A DNA stretch of 64,000 bases. It comes from Angiostrongylus vasorum (taxonomy: Eukaryota > Nematoda > Chromadorea > Rhabditida > Metastrongylidae). The DNA is taken from the NCBI GenBank assembly GCA_018806985.1, contig JADANN010000468.1, positions 3,111,072 to 3,175,071 of the forward strand, written 5' to 3'. Below are positions 23,117 to 34,129 of this stretch, in pieces. A model generated the notes under the pieces. That model was not told the origin of the DNA. It ran no database searches and saw only the letters and a list, made by a program, of their open reading frames with translations. The position numbers were made by a program, and so were the translations under genes. Each line of letters begins with the position of its first letter. Position 1 is the stretch's first letter.

Positions 23117-24226
23117 AGCAGAATTAGGAGAGTATTAGAGGTGTACGCACTGTAATATTGCTCTCACCAAAACGTCAAGCAGTAGGAAAATGGGACCAGA
23201 ATCAATTTCAACTTTTTTTTTACTGTCCTCGTGCATAACGTATATTCATTACATTTGCAGGAACTGAGCAATGAAGGAGTATTATTAGGTGACACACTGT
23301 TGCTAATTCCCTGCTAACCTACCAAATACCTTAGATCGTAAGGAATTGTACTTTCCAGACCGTGCAACGAGTTTCCCATTACCTGTTGCTTTCGTATCTC
23401 ATACTCATTGAACAGGTACATCTCGTCCTACATGTGACTTTGGCATCAGAATGAAAGGACGGATAAAAAAGAATACTTAACTAAACTTACATTCTTTATC
23501 TGTTATGTCAACCACAGTATCCATATCCGAGTTTACTATGTCTTCGATGTTATAGTATTTTTGACTATCCTGATTTTCATTGGTACTGCAAAGAAGAATG
23601 GAAGAATGAGTATGGATTTTTTTAAATATGCAAAAGATTCCTCAATATGTGGCATATGTAAGATATCCATAAAATAGTGGGAATACGATATATTTGAGAA
23701 TTAAGACGAAAGACGCGAAAGACGTGACCACTATTGTGAGCACACGAAGAGTTACTCAAGAAGCGAGGTTACTGAAAAAGAAAAGAAATCTGGTTCCTGT
23801 TGTAGCAAATCTCTTCCGGCTAGTAGTCAACGCTCGCTGCTTAAAAGAATGATGAAATAATGTTGCATGACATCATAGAGTCCTCATCGGCGAGATTAAG
23901 CTTACAGTTCAGATCCCATATCGAGAACGTCAACCTCACACCATCGCACAAGCAAACCAACTGAACTTATCATGGACTGACTACGGCAAATCAACTTGCC
24001 AATTCTACAGATCTCAAATTTGCATAAACTTAGATATCACGAGAACTACAACACGGAGGTACATGGTAGTAAACATTGCTGCTTAATAAAACAAAAATTT
24101 CTGTAAGACGTGATAGAGGCCACGAATCAAAGTGTGAGTTGATATTTCTCGACTGGTCTTCAGCGACCATCGTGGGTCATTATGATGACCACGTTAACCG
24201 GAACGGTTCTCCTAGATAACCACTTT
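23117..24226. other. No gene recognised
   Basis: AT-rich sequence without long frames, splice-consistent exons or members of the repeat families listed here. Confidence 0.5.
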
Positions 24227-24227
24227 G

Positions 24228-24642
24228 TGGTGATAAAAGCGACAGAGCGATTGGCGTTGATCATTCCCCTCAGGAATGCACCATGCATTCCGATCCATTC
24301 AGCATCGATAAAAAGATAAATCTCTCGGCGTTGATCAATCCCTGAGCAATGCGCCGTGCATTCGAGTTTCACTAAGCATTGCTTCAGATGACTGAACGCA
24401 TATATAACCTTCATTTATTCAATCATTTCGTCATTCATTTATTCATTTATTCTATTCTATGTATTCTGATGTTCACAATGATTCGCAGTGCCGTACTGAT
24501 GTATCGAGCCAGTGCTGCTATCCTCTTAGACAAGTCTGCTACCAATTTGCCGACGCCTCACTGATGGAAGGCTTGGTGAGACTAGGCACGGGACAGATCC
24601 CATGTATATTGTAGGGCGCTTCGAAGCACTGCGCTACACGCT
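24228..24642 (-). mobile_element. tRNA-headed SINE with a truncated second tail
   Basis: A full copy at about 24307-24642 (CCAGTGCTGCTATCC and ACTGCGCTACACG present) preceded by a tail-only fragment at 24228-24305, giving a partial tandem of the GTTGATCA...GCATTC block. A TTCATTTATT-type simple repeat lies at 24410-24450. Confidence 0.75.
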
Positions 24643-24647
24643 CACCT

Positions 24648-24832
24648 CTCAGCATCTAAGAAGTGATTAAATGCATATTTAACCTGTGAAATTACTGTCT
24701 TTTTGTAAGACCTCATAGCAATCTGCCGACTCCGCAGTGATGGAAGCTCGATTGGCACCAAGCGTGGAATCGAACTAAAGATCATAAGTGTACTACACAG
24801 CACCTCTTACCACTGAGTTACACGCATCCTCT
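24648..24832 (-). mobile_element. Diverged tRNA-headed SINE copy
   Basis: CTGCCGACTCCGCAGTGATGG-like core, CGTGGAATCGAACT and CACTGAGTTACACGCATC at the right end. Lies directly beside the previous copy in the same orientation. Confidence 0.65.
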
Positions 24833-25610
24833 TGTGGGTTATCAGATAAGTTCTTTTTAAGGTTTACAGTCAGCTGTTCTATTTCAAATATTTCTACCTG
24901 TAGCAAAATTGGTAAAATGTACAGTTTCTAATGGTGAGTGGTTTCACTACTGCACCAATATTCAACGATTCAGGCTTTGTAACTGTATTAAAACAAAATG
25001 GTTGAAAAAAAAGACAACGAATGTGCCTATGTAAGACGTAACAACAGCATTCAAGAGATCAGCGCTCTAGAAGAGGTATCCCAAGATTAGAAGGAGAATC
25101 AACCAGACCAACATTCAACGACGTTCATAGAGACTACAGAATTCTGAAGTGGCAGACGAATCCATACATAAATGCAAATATCCTTGGCAAACCTGTGAAG
25201 GCCAGTCATTTGAATAAATAAAACAGTAATAATTGCCGTATAAAATAGTTCTCTATTAAGGCTTCATGGTGGAAAAATTTACATGTATTACTCATGAGCA
25301 TATGGCATTCGACTACGTTTGAGTGTTGCCATGCATGTGTTGGCTTCACTAGAGCGAATGACGAGTTTTTCAAACGAATCGAGGGTGCGGAGTGTCTGAG
25401 CGTTCCTGGGACTGAAACTCGTTCCATGTCGTTCACGTTCTACCAGTCAGCGACTGCCGATTTGCATTTACACTCAACAGCCTTAGCAAATCAATCTTAC
25501 GATTGCCACGATGTCAATTCGTCCAGAATATTCTTTTTTAATAGTTCATCATCTATCAACGATGTATGACAATTTAATCCTCACACTTCCACACTCCTAA
25601 TTCGCTCGTT

Positions 25611-25760
25611 CCTCCCAATGGTTTACCGTCTCATCGTGGCTAGGAGGTGTTCCTGGGTGTCGTACTGCGATGTACAGCGGGGGATTCGTCCCCCGGCAGG
25701 GTCTCCCATGCTGAGAAGGAGTCCGGCGTTTCCATCAGGAAGCCTAGCTAAGAGTAAACC
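25611..25760 (+). ncRNA. HDV-like ribozyme candidate at 5' end of family A copy 5
   Basis: P1 CCTCCCA (25611-25617) with TAGGAGG (25641-25647), one C-A mismatch; P2 GGTTTAC (25620-25626) with GTAAACC (25754-25760), perfect; P3 GTC/GGC (25628-25630, 25638-25640) with one wobble; L3 TCATCGT; P1.1 CA/TG (TG at 25648-25649); P4 TTCCTG (25650-25655) with CAGGAA (25736-25741); J4/2 GCTAAG at 25747-25752, catalytic-type C at 25748. Relative to copy 1, P2 is restored to full pairing while P1 is weakened, so the family consensus is better than either copy. Confidence 0.7.
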
Positions 25761-25991
25761 AATACCAAGATCCACCACCGTCTTGGTATCAAAGTCGCAT
25801 GGTGGTAAATCTGCCTCTGATCCACAAGGGCTGCCACTGCCTGTCGTGGTGACGACCTGGGCAGACTTTGGCCATGCTGTCCTCGGGATTCCAGGGAACC
25901 ACAATGGCTTAACCAGCAAATCTCCAAAAAATGGTGAATATGCTGGGGCCTGCACAACTAGTGATGACGGGCTGTCCAAGTACCAAGTAAG
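25611..25991 (+). mobile_element. Family A copy 5 with a 13-bp target-site duplication
   Basis: Full-length plus-strand copy of 381 bp. TAATTCGCTCGTT occurs at 25598-25610 and again at 25992-26004. The left duplication ends exactly where CCTCCCA begins, so the element starts at the predicted ribozyme cleavage site. The 3' end has AAGTACCAAGTAAG units and no long poly(A). This supports target-primed reverse transcription of a ribozyme-processed RNA. Confidence 0.88.
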
Positions 25992-26004
25992 TAATTCGCT
26001 CGTT

Positions 26005-27249
26005 TCCTGTCTTCTAAGAGAAGCGATCAGATTGAACGACACCATTATACCGAGACTGTACAATGGCATTACATGGATAATGAAGTTGCTCGACTAGAAC
26101 GGAACGAGCATACGGTATTCATGGATAACTTCTACTATCTTTTCGTCGACAGTGCTATCATCACTTCGAGAAACACCTACCAGCGAAACAAGGCTGATAG
26201 TCAAGGAGCTCGACGCCATTTATCATATCAAATGTACCATATGCATCTAATACGATCACTGGACGCGATAAACAACTAGAAAAAAACTGCATCAAAAATA
26301 ATTGAATAAGGGCCTCGTCAGCCTTCTCGAAGAAATCGAATACATGCTCAACAACCTCGACCTTCGCACTCATCGATATAATTCATTGATTCTCCATCGC
26401 TCTTCTGGTGAGACCTACGCTTACACTTCAATCACGTCGAGAATATTTATCTCCTTTCTACCGATACATCTCCACTGGATTTGACTCGATGCGATAACGA
26501 ACAACCACACCGTGACAACGACCAACTGTGGATCATCGATTCGGATCACTTCGGCTTTGAAGAAGACGAATACGTCGAAGCGTTAGCAGATAATAATCCA
26601 AGAATGTATGCCGAGTATGTCGCATCAATCCCAAATAGTTCCTATATGGTACTTTTTTTGTATTTTTTAAATCATTAGACTTTATGCGAAGAGACGGAGA
26701 AGGAATTTCAACATGGGAAGTTCTTCTAGAGGAATCGAAAGAAGCTACTAGATAATTACGCCGAACGAATAATTTCTGTATGGAAGTGTTATGAAATATT
26801 TAGGCATTGTAAGTTCTATGGAAAACTTGGCATTAATTATGGCGAAGAATGTGCAATAATTAATTATAGATGAACATGGAATTGACCCGTCTTTGAACGA
26901 CTACTGTCGGAAGAGTTCGTGATCATACGTCCCTGCTTGCAGTTCTCGAGTCATGTTCTCGTGCATTGTGTTATAACAAGATAGACATTGATTACTAAAT
27001 AATCCTAATCCCGTCTGGATCTTCAGGCTTTCGTATACCGCCTGTGTATTCAAAGATTGTTAACACAACGTGAAACACCGGAATAAAGACTTTATTCAGA
27101 TAAATGCTATCAGAGTTGCTCATCATATTGACGATAGGACGTGCATTTTCCTCTCCTGAATGTCAATAGGACCTATTCTAATCTTTGTGTTCCAAATATG
27201 TCGTCATCTAAGCCTGAGACAAGACTTCAATCATATGGATTTTTTTTTC
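26005..27249. other. Unassigned; several short plus-strand frames
   Basis: Frames at 26073-26279, 26302-26484 and 26481-26678 follow one another on the plus strand with acidic/aromatic composition (for example GFEEDEYVEALADNNPRMYA), but I could not link them or name a family. They may be a decayed transposon gene. Confidence 0.3.
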
Positions 27250-27410
27250 TAGAACTAGCTGAGAGACAGGCGAAACGAAAGACCCGCATGATGTGGTGGT
27301 GAACGCGTTACTCCCCGGCAAGGACAATAGTGCGTTCGTTCCCCCACCATAGGCACCTGCGGTCCAGAGTTTTGCAAATATCTCAGCTTCGTTGAAGTCA
27401 TATGGATTTT
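27250..27410 (-). repeat. Single arm of the fold-back family
   Basis: AGAACTAGCTGAGAGACAGG, CCCGCATGATGTGGTGGTG, CGCGTTACTCCCCGGCAAGG and GAGTTTTGCAAATATCTCAG match the right arm of 8113-8310; no left arm is present. Confidence 0.8.
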
Positions 27411-27971
27411 TCCTCGGAAAATTATGATAGCTTCGTTACGTTGCTGTAACAGAAAGACATGTAAGAGCAGTGGCTATTCCACAGCGGCTAGGATTAGTAT
27501 CAGCGCAAGTAAAATTCTCTTACCACTATTCCATCGCTAACCCCCAAAATGTTTTCAGAATTAAATTTACAAATTTAAGAAATAACGGTGAACAAGGCCG
27601 CAGCAGAGAGAGAAATGTTCTCCAAAATTCGTCATTCGTCAATCTACGCCGATCTAGTCAAGGGTTTCTTTTTTCCCAGAATTTCGGAAACCATATCCTT
27701 ACTGGCACGTCTTGTAATAATTCCCATAACCAGCTTTCTATAAACCTCTATTTTAATCTATTTTTAATATAAAAGGCACATTACGCTTCTATGTGAACTC
27801 TGTGCGGTTTGTCTCCACGTGATATACTCAGTGGAAAACTAACAGAAAGCGGTGAGTTTGCGAAGAAGCTATTTTGTGTTCAATGTGTTTAAAATCTTGG
27901 TTAAGTGTTTTCTCTTTTTGGTTATGGAGGTGTTTGACTGGGTAGATTGCAATCAACTTGACCTTTCCTTG

Positions 27972-28005
27972 CTCTGAGAAAGGCGAAATCCGCCGTAACG
28001 TCAGC
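27972..28005 (+). ncRNA. Hammerhead-like core, second copy (decayed)
   Basis: CTGAGAA (27974-27980), stem II GGCG (27982-27985) - loop AAATC - CGCC (27991-27994), then GTAACGTCAGC where the family has GAAACGTTAGC. The stem survives but the GAA has changed to GTA, so it should be inactive. Confidence 0.4.
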
Positions 28006-28799
28006 TTGTTTATAAATAAAGAATAAAGTAAGAACTTCATGTTTGCCCATCAGGAGAACAGTGAATTGCGAACTCCATATTTTCGAACAATGACCTATGA
28101 GAAACCGTTTAAGCCTCAACCTCGAAAAAAAAGAAAGAAACCAGAAAAAATACAGCCATGGGAACGTTACGAATCTGCCAGAAGGGTATTTTGGAAGTGT
28201 CTAAGAGATCAATCTGAAGAGCATGCGTATACATATTGTCGAATACAACTTATCTAAATACACTGTCATGGCTATACAACTAGCTAACATCATTTTACTA
28301 TCAAGAAATGAACGGGTCAAAGCTCTTCAATGGCCACAGACGATACCGTACTATTTCAAAGCACTTAACTTCAACTAAATGCGGCTTGAAGTATCGGAGA
28401 GTCCATAGATTTTGCTAATATTCGATGTACGAATAGATAAGAACAAGTACAAAACTAAAGCACTAATGAGCACACTGTTATAAAAACAACTCGGAAGCGC
28501 CCTAACAAGCATGCAGTAGCGAACATATTCGATGAAGTGTGATAGTTAGTCAGCACTTCAGACAGGCTTGAAGGCATTTCATCAGCCATTCTCAGCTATG
28601 TGGATTAAATGCAGTAGTGTCAAAAAAGAGAACCCAAACAGACAGTTAAGGACTGAAATTGTCACTTGACCCAATCGCGCTTCAGAAGTTTACGTAGAAT
28701 ACAATGAAAGATAAATCACGCTTGGGCCAAACGGAAAAGCGCTTCTGATGTAGTTTATGATAAGAACTTTTCAATATAGTTGTATAAAGCAGAACGCAG

Positions 28800-28995
28800 C
28801 ATAGCACAGCGGTTTGAGGCGCCCTGCAGTGCGCACCGGATCGATCACTGGTTCGACTTCGCGGCCCCCGGCTCACCAAGCGTTTCATCATTTCGGGGTC
28901 GGGAAGTTGGTCCCAGATTTGTCCTAAAGTATAGCAAATATTGACTTGATACATTAATAGGCCACCGCAAGTCATTATGCAGACCAGCTACACAT
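28800..28995 (+). mobile_element. tRNA-headed SINE, plus strand, 3' truncated
   Basis: Head TAGCACAGCGGTTTGAGGCG at left, GGCTCACCAAGCGTTTCATC, then GGCCACCGCAAGTCATTATG. The terminal GTTGATCAA block is missing. Confidence 0.7.
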
Positions 28996-29204
28996 TCACT
29001 CACCTGGATTTCACCATTATTCCCCACTATGCTGAAAACCCTCCTCGTGTGCACGGTGTATATGGTGTCTCCCTGTTAGGTAGGCTCTTGTTAGCTTACC
29101 AAAACGATGAAAGTACACAGTCTCATTAGCATGAAGTCAAAAAAGACATCAAACTAGAAAAAAGAAGCTCAAAGTAGCCGAAACGACATGTTGCATAGCA
29201 GCTA

Positions 29205-29465
29205 AGCGGTGATCAACGACTTAGGGATGCGCTATGCATTCGACTCCATTGAGAAACGCAGAGGTTGAATATGTACTTAACCTATACAATGAATTGTGCG
29301 GGATTATTGAGGAATTAAGTCAGTGTTTTCGGCCTCCTAAAAAAATCTGGTACTAATATGCCAATCCCAGAGGAATGAAGCAACTGGATAGCGCGAGGCG
29401 CGTGAGCGGACCAACGGTCAAATGTGTATTGCAAGGCACCTCTAGACTGTGCGCTACAAGCGCCT
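29205..29465 (-). mobile_element. tRNA-headed SINE copy, diverged
   Basis: GTGATCAACGACTTAGGGAT and GCTATGCATTCGACTCCATT at left, AATCTGGTACTAATATGCC in the middle, GTGCGCTACAAGCGCC at right. Confidence 0.7.
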
Positions 29466-29597
29466 ATTCCATGTATGAATAGGGAAAATTGTGTAAATTT
29501 AACGTCATATTTCATTTGATTTCCTCTTTACCATTTTAAGTCATACAGAGGTATCCTAAAGATCGAACCTTCTGCTTTTCTTTACATTTATCAATCA

Positions 29598-29745
29598 CTC
29601 CTCCCCACGGTTCATGGGGACTAGGTGATGTTCATGGGTGTTAAGCTACGCGAGGGAGATCACTCTTCCGCAAAGACAACCAAGATATGTCTGATATTTC
29701 CACCTGCATTAGCAGCAATGAGTAAATTTAAGCCTCCCTCGACAG
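29598..29745 (+). mobile_element. Family A fragment (5' part), badly decayed
   Basis: CTCCCCACGGTTCA, a GTTCATGGGTGT segment and TTTCCACCTGCATTAGC align with the family A head. The join and P2' strand are degenerate. It lies head-on to the minus-strand copy that follows. Confidence 0.5.
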
Positions 29746-29767
29746 TGATGAACCTTCCATGAAGAGC

Positions 29768-30163
29768 TTATCGCCTAAAACTTGGATACTTGGATCGGCC
29801 ATCATCACTGGTTGTGCGGGCTCCAGGATAATTTCCCATTCCGGATATTTGTTGGTTTAGTTATTAGGATTCTTTGGAGTCTCGAGATTAGCCTAGGTGA
29901 AGTCTTCCTCAGGTCATCACCACCCCAGGCAGTTGCCGCTCTTATGAATTAGAGGGAGATTTGTTACCATGCAACTGGTTTGATACCAAGGAGGTGGTGA
30001 TTCATGATATTCGTTTACTCTCAACTGGGCTTCCGGAAAAAAACCTCGGACTTCTTTCCAGCTTGAGAGGCCCTGCTGCGAAGATGAATCTCCCTAGATA
30101 AATGTGCATCACAGCCAGACATACAGGAACACCTCTCAGTCACGATGAGGCGGTAAACTGTTG
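29768..30163 (-). mobile_element. Family A copy 6
   Basis: Minus-strand copy, diverged. The P2/P3/L3 block is recognisable (AGTTTACC, GCC, TCATCGT), but the joining segment reads GTTGAG, losing the catalytic-type C, and P1 is mismatched. The ribozyme is predicted to be dead. It forms an inverted pair with the fragment at 29.6 kb. Confidence 0.72.
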
Positions 30164-30165
30164 GA

Positions 30166-31716
30166 AGGAACGCCCGAAAGAGGGGAAATAAAGAACACCA
30201 TACCAAAATGATGCTCGTCAGCAGTGCTTTGAGCGAGTGGCACCCACCTAGCAGTTCTGATGCCTGACGGAAATGAATGGGCAAACCATAGTGATCATTA
30301 CTGCTGAAGTAAGTTGACAATTAACGGGATTACAAATGATTTAAATGCTTAACCACTGAGTCCACAAACGGCGATAAACTACACCGGTCAACCGAAGTCA
30401 AGCCAAAGCATCAAACTGTTCCGCCATCCTTGGTTCCCATGGATGCCGACTCCACAAGCAACTAATGTCGGATTTTGTACTTAGATCGTTCGCTCATTCT
30501 TACAGAATGCTGTAAAAAACCAATTTTTTAACTTTTTTTTCTAGTGATGCTAGAAGTCAGCGTAGAGAAAACCCATTATAAATTCCTTATTCTGAATGTG
30601 AATCTACTAGGAAGTCTGTTTGAGATTTCTCAGGGCTCCATTCCTTATTTTTTATATGGTTTGCTAAAATAGATACATTCTCTGCAGTTAAATAAGTAAA
30701 CGAGAACCATACATATTCAATTAGAAAAGTGTTCTTTTCCAAATAGATACTTTCCCGGAAATTAAGTACAGCACGAGTCCGCTTCGCTTACAAGCAGTAC
30801 TCTCAAACTAGATTGAAAACTAGGTGATACGCCTTTAAACGAACTTACAATTAGATCTTCGAGTCGAAAAGACATAAAACCTAATGAGCATAAGAAAAAG
30901 TTAGACGACAAACTGATATACCACTACATGATTTGCCGACACTTATCACAAGCTGGTCCTCTTCGAACACTTCCTTAAGGCAATCTATGTTCCATTTTCA
31001 GAACTTTATCGTAGCAGAATCATGTCCCCGACAAAGAATTGGCAGCTGGCACCTTCCCCTCAATCATACCAGAGGTGTACTTGCATTTCCTTTGGAATAC
31101 GTAATGATCAGTCATTTTAAAGGTATCTCACTCTCGTCCCAGTAATATCTCTACTTCTACCTCTATAAGGTTCTCACTTCCTTAATTCCTTCTCGAATTA
31201 TTCAGACAGTTACCGGCGTGCTTTTTTTCCATATCGAAAGCATTTACTAGTGGTTTGACGCCACGACTCCTCGATGACTCCAAGCACAAACTAGAGAGAA
31301 CACCAAATCTTTTTGGGTCGTTGAGGTTACATGAGGTTGTTATGAAATTTTTATCCAGCTAATGTTTTGGCATCTCCTCCTTTTTCAGAGCTGTAGTGCT
31401 TCAAGCCGGTTGTACACAGCCGTTCATTGTTGCGGTTTTAGTGATTTAAAAAAAATTCATAAGAAACTCGTACAAGTCGAACAATCTAGAAGGACGGCGG
31501 TTCCATGTCGAGGTTAAGAGGAAGCTGGTTCAAAAAAGTGCAAACAGTTCCATGAATGCTGCGTACCAAAGTGATGTGAAAGCTCGAATGGAACTCACAT
31601 ACTTGTGACTAACTAGTACCTGCTGCTACTTTGCACTAGTTCCTGTACGTTTCAGTAGAGTGGAAAATTAGGTAATCCTGCACCATATGAACAATCCATG
31701 GGTGATGGCTGTTTAC
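30166..31716. other. No gene recognised
   Basis: Few and short frames and no clear repeat. If the minus-strand exon at 31.7-31.9 kb is real, its downstream exons should be here; none was identified. Confidence 0.45.
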
Positions 31717-31878
31717 CTCTACTTGGTAGGTGGATTCTCTTAAAAAACGTATCAAATAATGCATGTTCAGTACCATCAATAGTCTCATCGTAGCATCAGG
31801 TGTTCGTTCGTATGAAACCACAGTAATCAGAAAGTTCACCAACATAACAGAATGATAGTGATGGCACATGATGTTGGT
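31717..31878 (-). CDS. Possible internal exon of an unidentified minus-strand gene
   Basis: A 162-nt open segment bounded by a CTCTAG acceptor and a GTAAAC donor, both in phase 0, encoding 54 residues without a stop. It contains a helical, leucine-rich stretch (LVNFLITVVSYERTPDATM then LLMVLNMHYLIRFL). I do not recognise the family. It lies about 1.5 kb downstream of the DDA1-like gene on the same strand. Other open pieces with plausible splice sites lie between it and DDA1, for example 32984-32924 with a hydrophobic stretch IGIALFLLLV, but I could not join them into one frame. It could be a downstream operon gene or chance. Confidence 0.3.
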
Positions 31879-33233
31879 CTAGAGATTTTAATCCAGAAAT
31901 CCATTTCAATATGAATTGATGCCACAGTGATGCCTGGATATTACTTCGAAAAAAAAATAAAGAAAAAAGAACACCACTCAAAGTATGGTGTTCTACACTA
32001 AGAATGTTATAATCTTTGTATACGCCGAGCAATCAGAAGCCACTGGGCCGCCCTTATTAGGGAGACTGACGAAAGAAGACTTTGGTATTGTCTATTGAAT
32101 CACTCATTAGTTAATAGGAATAATCGTGGTACATTTGATATGTCCAAGAAAGTTTTCTATTTGTAAGAAGATGTATTCAAAAAAAGTTGTCTCAAAGGAA
32201 ATGAAGTGTCGAATGGAAAACTCATGCTAACATCAATCAGTAGTGATATCGAGAACGACTACTTATCTTTACTTCCACATTTCGAAAATCGTATTCTGAA
32301 TCAACACTACTCAAAAGGAGTGGCAATATTCAGAATAAATAGCAAGAACTAAGAAGTTTGAAACACAGTGAAAAGGCCATGGAATCGTACACAAGCCACA
32401 AGATCTGATGCAATACCGCATAATAATCCGACAAAACAATGCCTCAAAATGTGAGATATGGAACAACAGGTACAACTGGAACAAGACTCATAGTACAGAG
32501 TAGTAACACTACACCCGTAAATCGGCGTTCCAACAAACTGAAATGAACAGTTAAAGAAAACGAATTGTTTGTGGGCACACGTCCACCACTCGCACACCTT
32601 TTGCTTTAAAGAGACTTGTTAATCGTTCTAAAGTAACAGTAAACATTGATAAGATGTCATCTTCTTAATTCTTAATTCCGACCGCTCACGTTTTGAAATG
32701 TTAAGTAGCACAAGCTTTCGAAGAAAACTACCAGACTCAAAAGTACCGTAAATGTAGCGAACAAATGAATATAACCACTTGTGGATATTTCAAATCCTAA
32801 CCTACCAATGGAGGAAACAGAATCTAGTTGAAGAACTCTCATGTTACTTTTAATCATGAAACTGAATCGAGAAAAATAGACACTTTGATAAATATCTAAC
32901 ATAGTTCTTTCTGGATGGTCTACCAGTTATTCTCATTTGTGAATGATCCACCAGTAGTAAGAACAGGGCTATACCTATAACTGAAGGACTACTTGTACAG
33001 CCTGATTATTCAGATATGGACAATTAACATCACAACATTGTTAGTCATATTACATACATACAGCATATACATGCTATATAGAATATATATTCCTCAAAGG
33101 AAATCGATACCTCTTTCAGGTAATTTAGCTATTTAAGAATAAGTAATCGACTGGCCCAACGTCCAGACCAACATCCGCTCTATGAACTAAGTAAAACCTA
33201 GGCATTTTTTTTTCTAAAAAGTAGAGGGTATCA

Positions 33234-33239
33234 TTTATT
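33234..33239 (-). promoter_or_regulatory. Polyadenylation signal for the DDA1-like gene
   Basis: AATAAA on the minus strand (TTTATT on the plus), 123 nt downstream of the DDA1-like stop codon. It is the first such hexamer after the stop. Confidence 0.5.
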
Positions 33240-33361
33240 ACGAAACAGTAGTGCTGACTGATGACAGAGGAAGGTTCGGAGAAAGCGGATTACCTTTACA
33301 GCAATTCGTCTAGCCCATAAAATCATTTTCGTACCCGTAAGAGCTCGGTGTTTACAGATGT

Positions 33362-34129
33362 TCAGCATAGCCTTCTCGTCTTTGGACCTGCAGAAGACGA
33401 CGGGACATCACCACAAGTTCGCTTCTTAACCACTTCCGACTTCCTCTTCTTTCTTGTCATAGGGGTGTCGTCACGAGTTTCTTTTTCTTCCTTTGTCTAA
33501 ATAATGTATTTCTAGCGTGTGTAAGGTAATTTCATCTAGGTAGTAAAGAAGCAAACACTACAGCAACGGCTGGATAACACAATTGAAGGAATGACCTTAA
33601 TGTTTACAAATGTAATCCAAATATGAATAAACGATAAAATTCCACCTATTCTCTCTACGCCCTAATAGGGCACAACAACTTACACCACTGACAAGTAAAA
33701 TACCCTAGAAACACCGTTAATGTCCAGGTAATCACTGCAGTCATTCCGTTACTTACTCTAATAGCCCATTGTTTTTCGAGAAAGCGAAGAATATACGGTT
33801 TCTTGTCGCTAGTAATTATCCTCTCATTGTCACGACGAGGCACATGATAGGCGATTTTCGGGACCTTCGAGCTTTCAAGGGCCTAAACAATACAAAATGT
33901 TGATTAAAAACATGAAACACTTGTCCTAAAGACAGATAGGTTACCGTTACCAGAGCCATCATCGCTGGTATCACCATTTCTATACACTAACCGTTTTACA
34001 CCCTCCTAAGTAAAATGGCGCTTCTACACATTAAACTGAATACGTGATATAACCGAGAGACTAAATCAATAATAAGAACTGAAACGTACTCACTTTGGTG
34101 TGAAGAATCGTCAAAATAAGGTCAGGCAT
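33362..34129 (-). CDS. DDA1: DDA1-like protein (DET1- and DDB1-associated protein 1), three exons
   Basis: Small nuclear adaptor of CUL4-DDB1 E3 ubiquitin ligases. Minus-strand exons: 34129-34094 (MPDLILTILHTK), 33882-33757 and 33496-33362. Introns have GTGAGT and GTAAGT donors and TTTAG acceptors, and all junctions are phase 0. The product is 98 aa; human DDA1 is 102 aa. The middle exon carries the family core: VPKIAYHVPRRDNERIIT then DKKPYILRFLEKQW, which aligns with the PSVYLPTREY...TEKTNILLRYLHQQW region of human DDA1. The last exon is Lys/Arg-rich and hydrophilic (TRKKRKSEVVKKR), like the basic tail of the family. An AATAAA is at 33239-33234 on this strand, 123 nt after the stop. The human N-terminal segment containing NKSNFSRF was not found, so the first exon may be wrong or an additional 5' exon may exist. 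A TACACAG acceptor 10 nt upstream of the ATG would allow spliced-leader addition. Confidence 0.78.

Noticed and set aside
25623..26069. 148-codon minus-strand frame across family A copy 5
   Set aside because: The same frame recurs, broken, in other copies and overlaps the ribozyme fold; it belongs to the repeat and is not under visible coding constraint.
28800..28880. tRNA gene at SINE heads (also at 17.9, 21.8, 38.3 and 60.4 kb)
   Set aside because: A- and B-box-like blocks are present, but no cloverleaf with anticodon stem and acceptor stem closes; they are tRNA-derived SINE heads.
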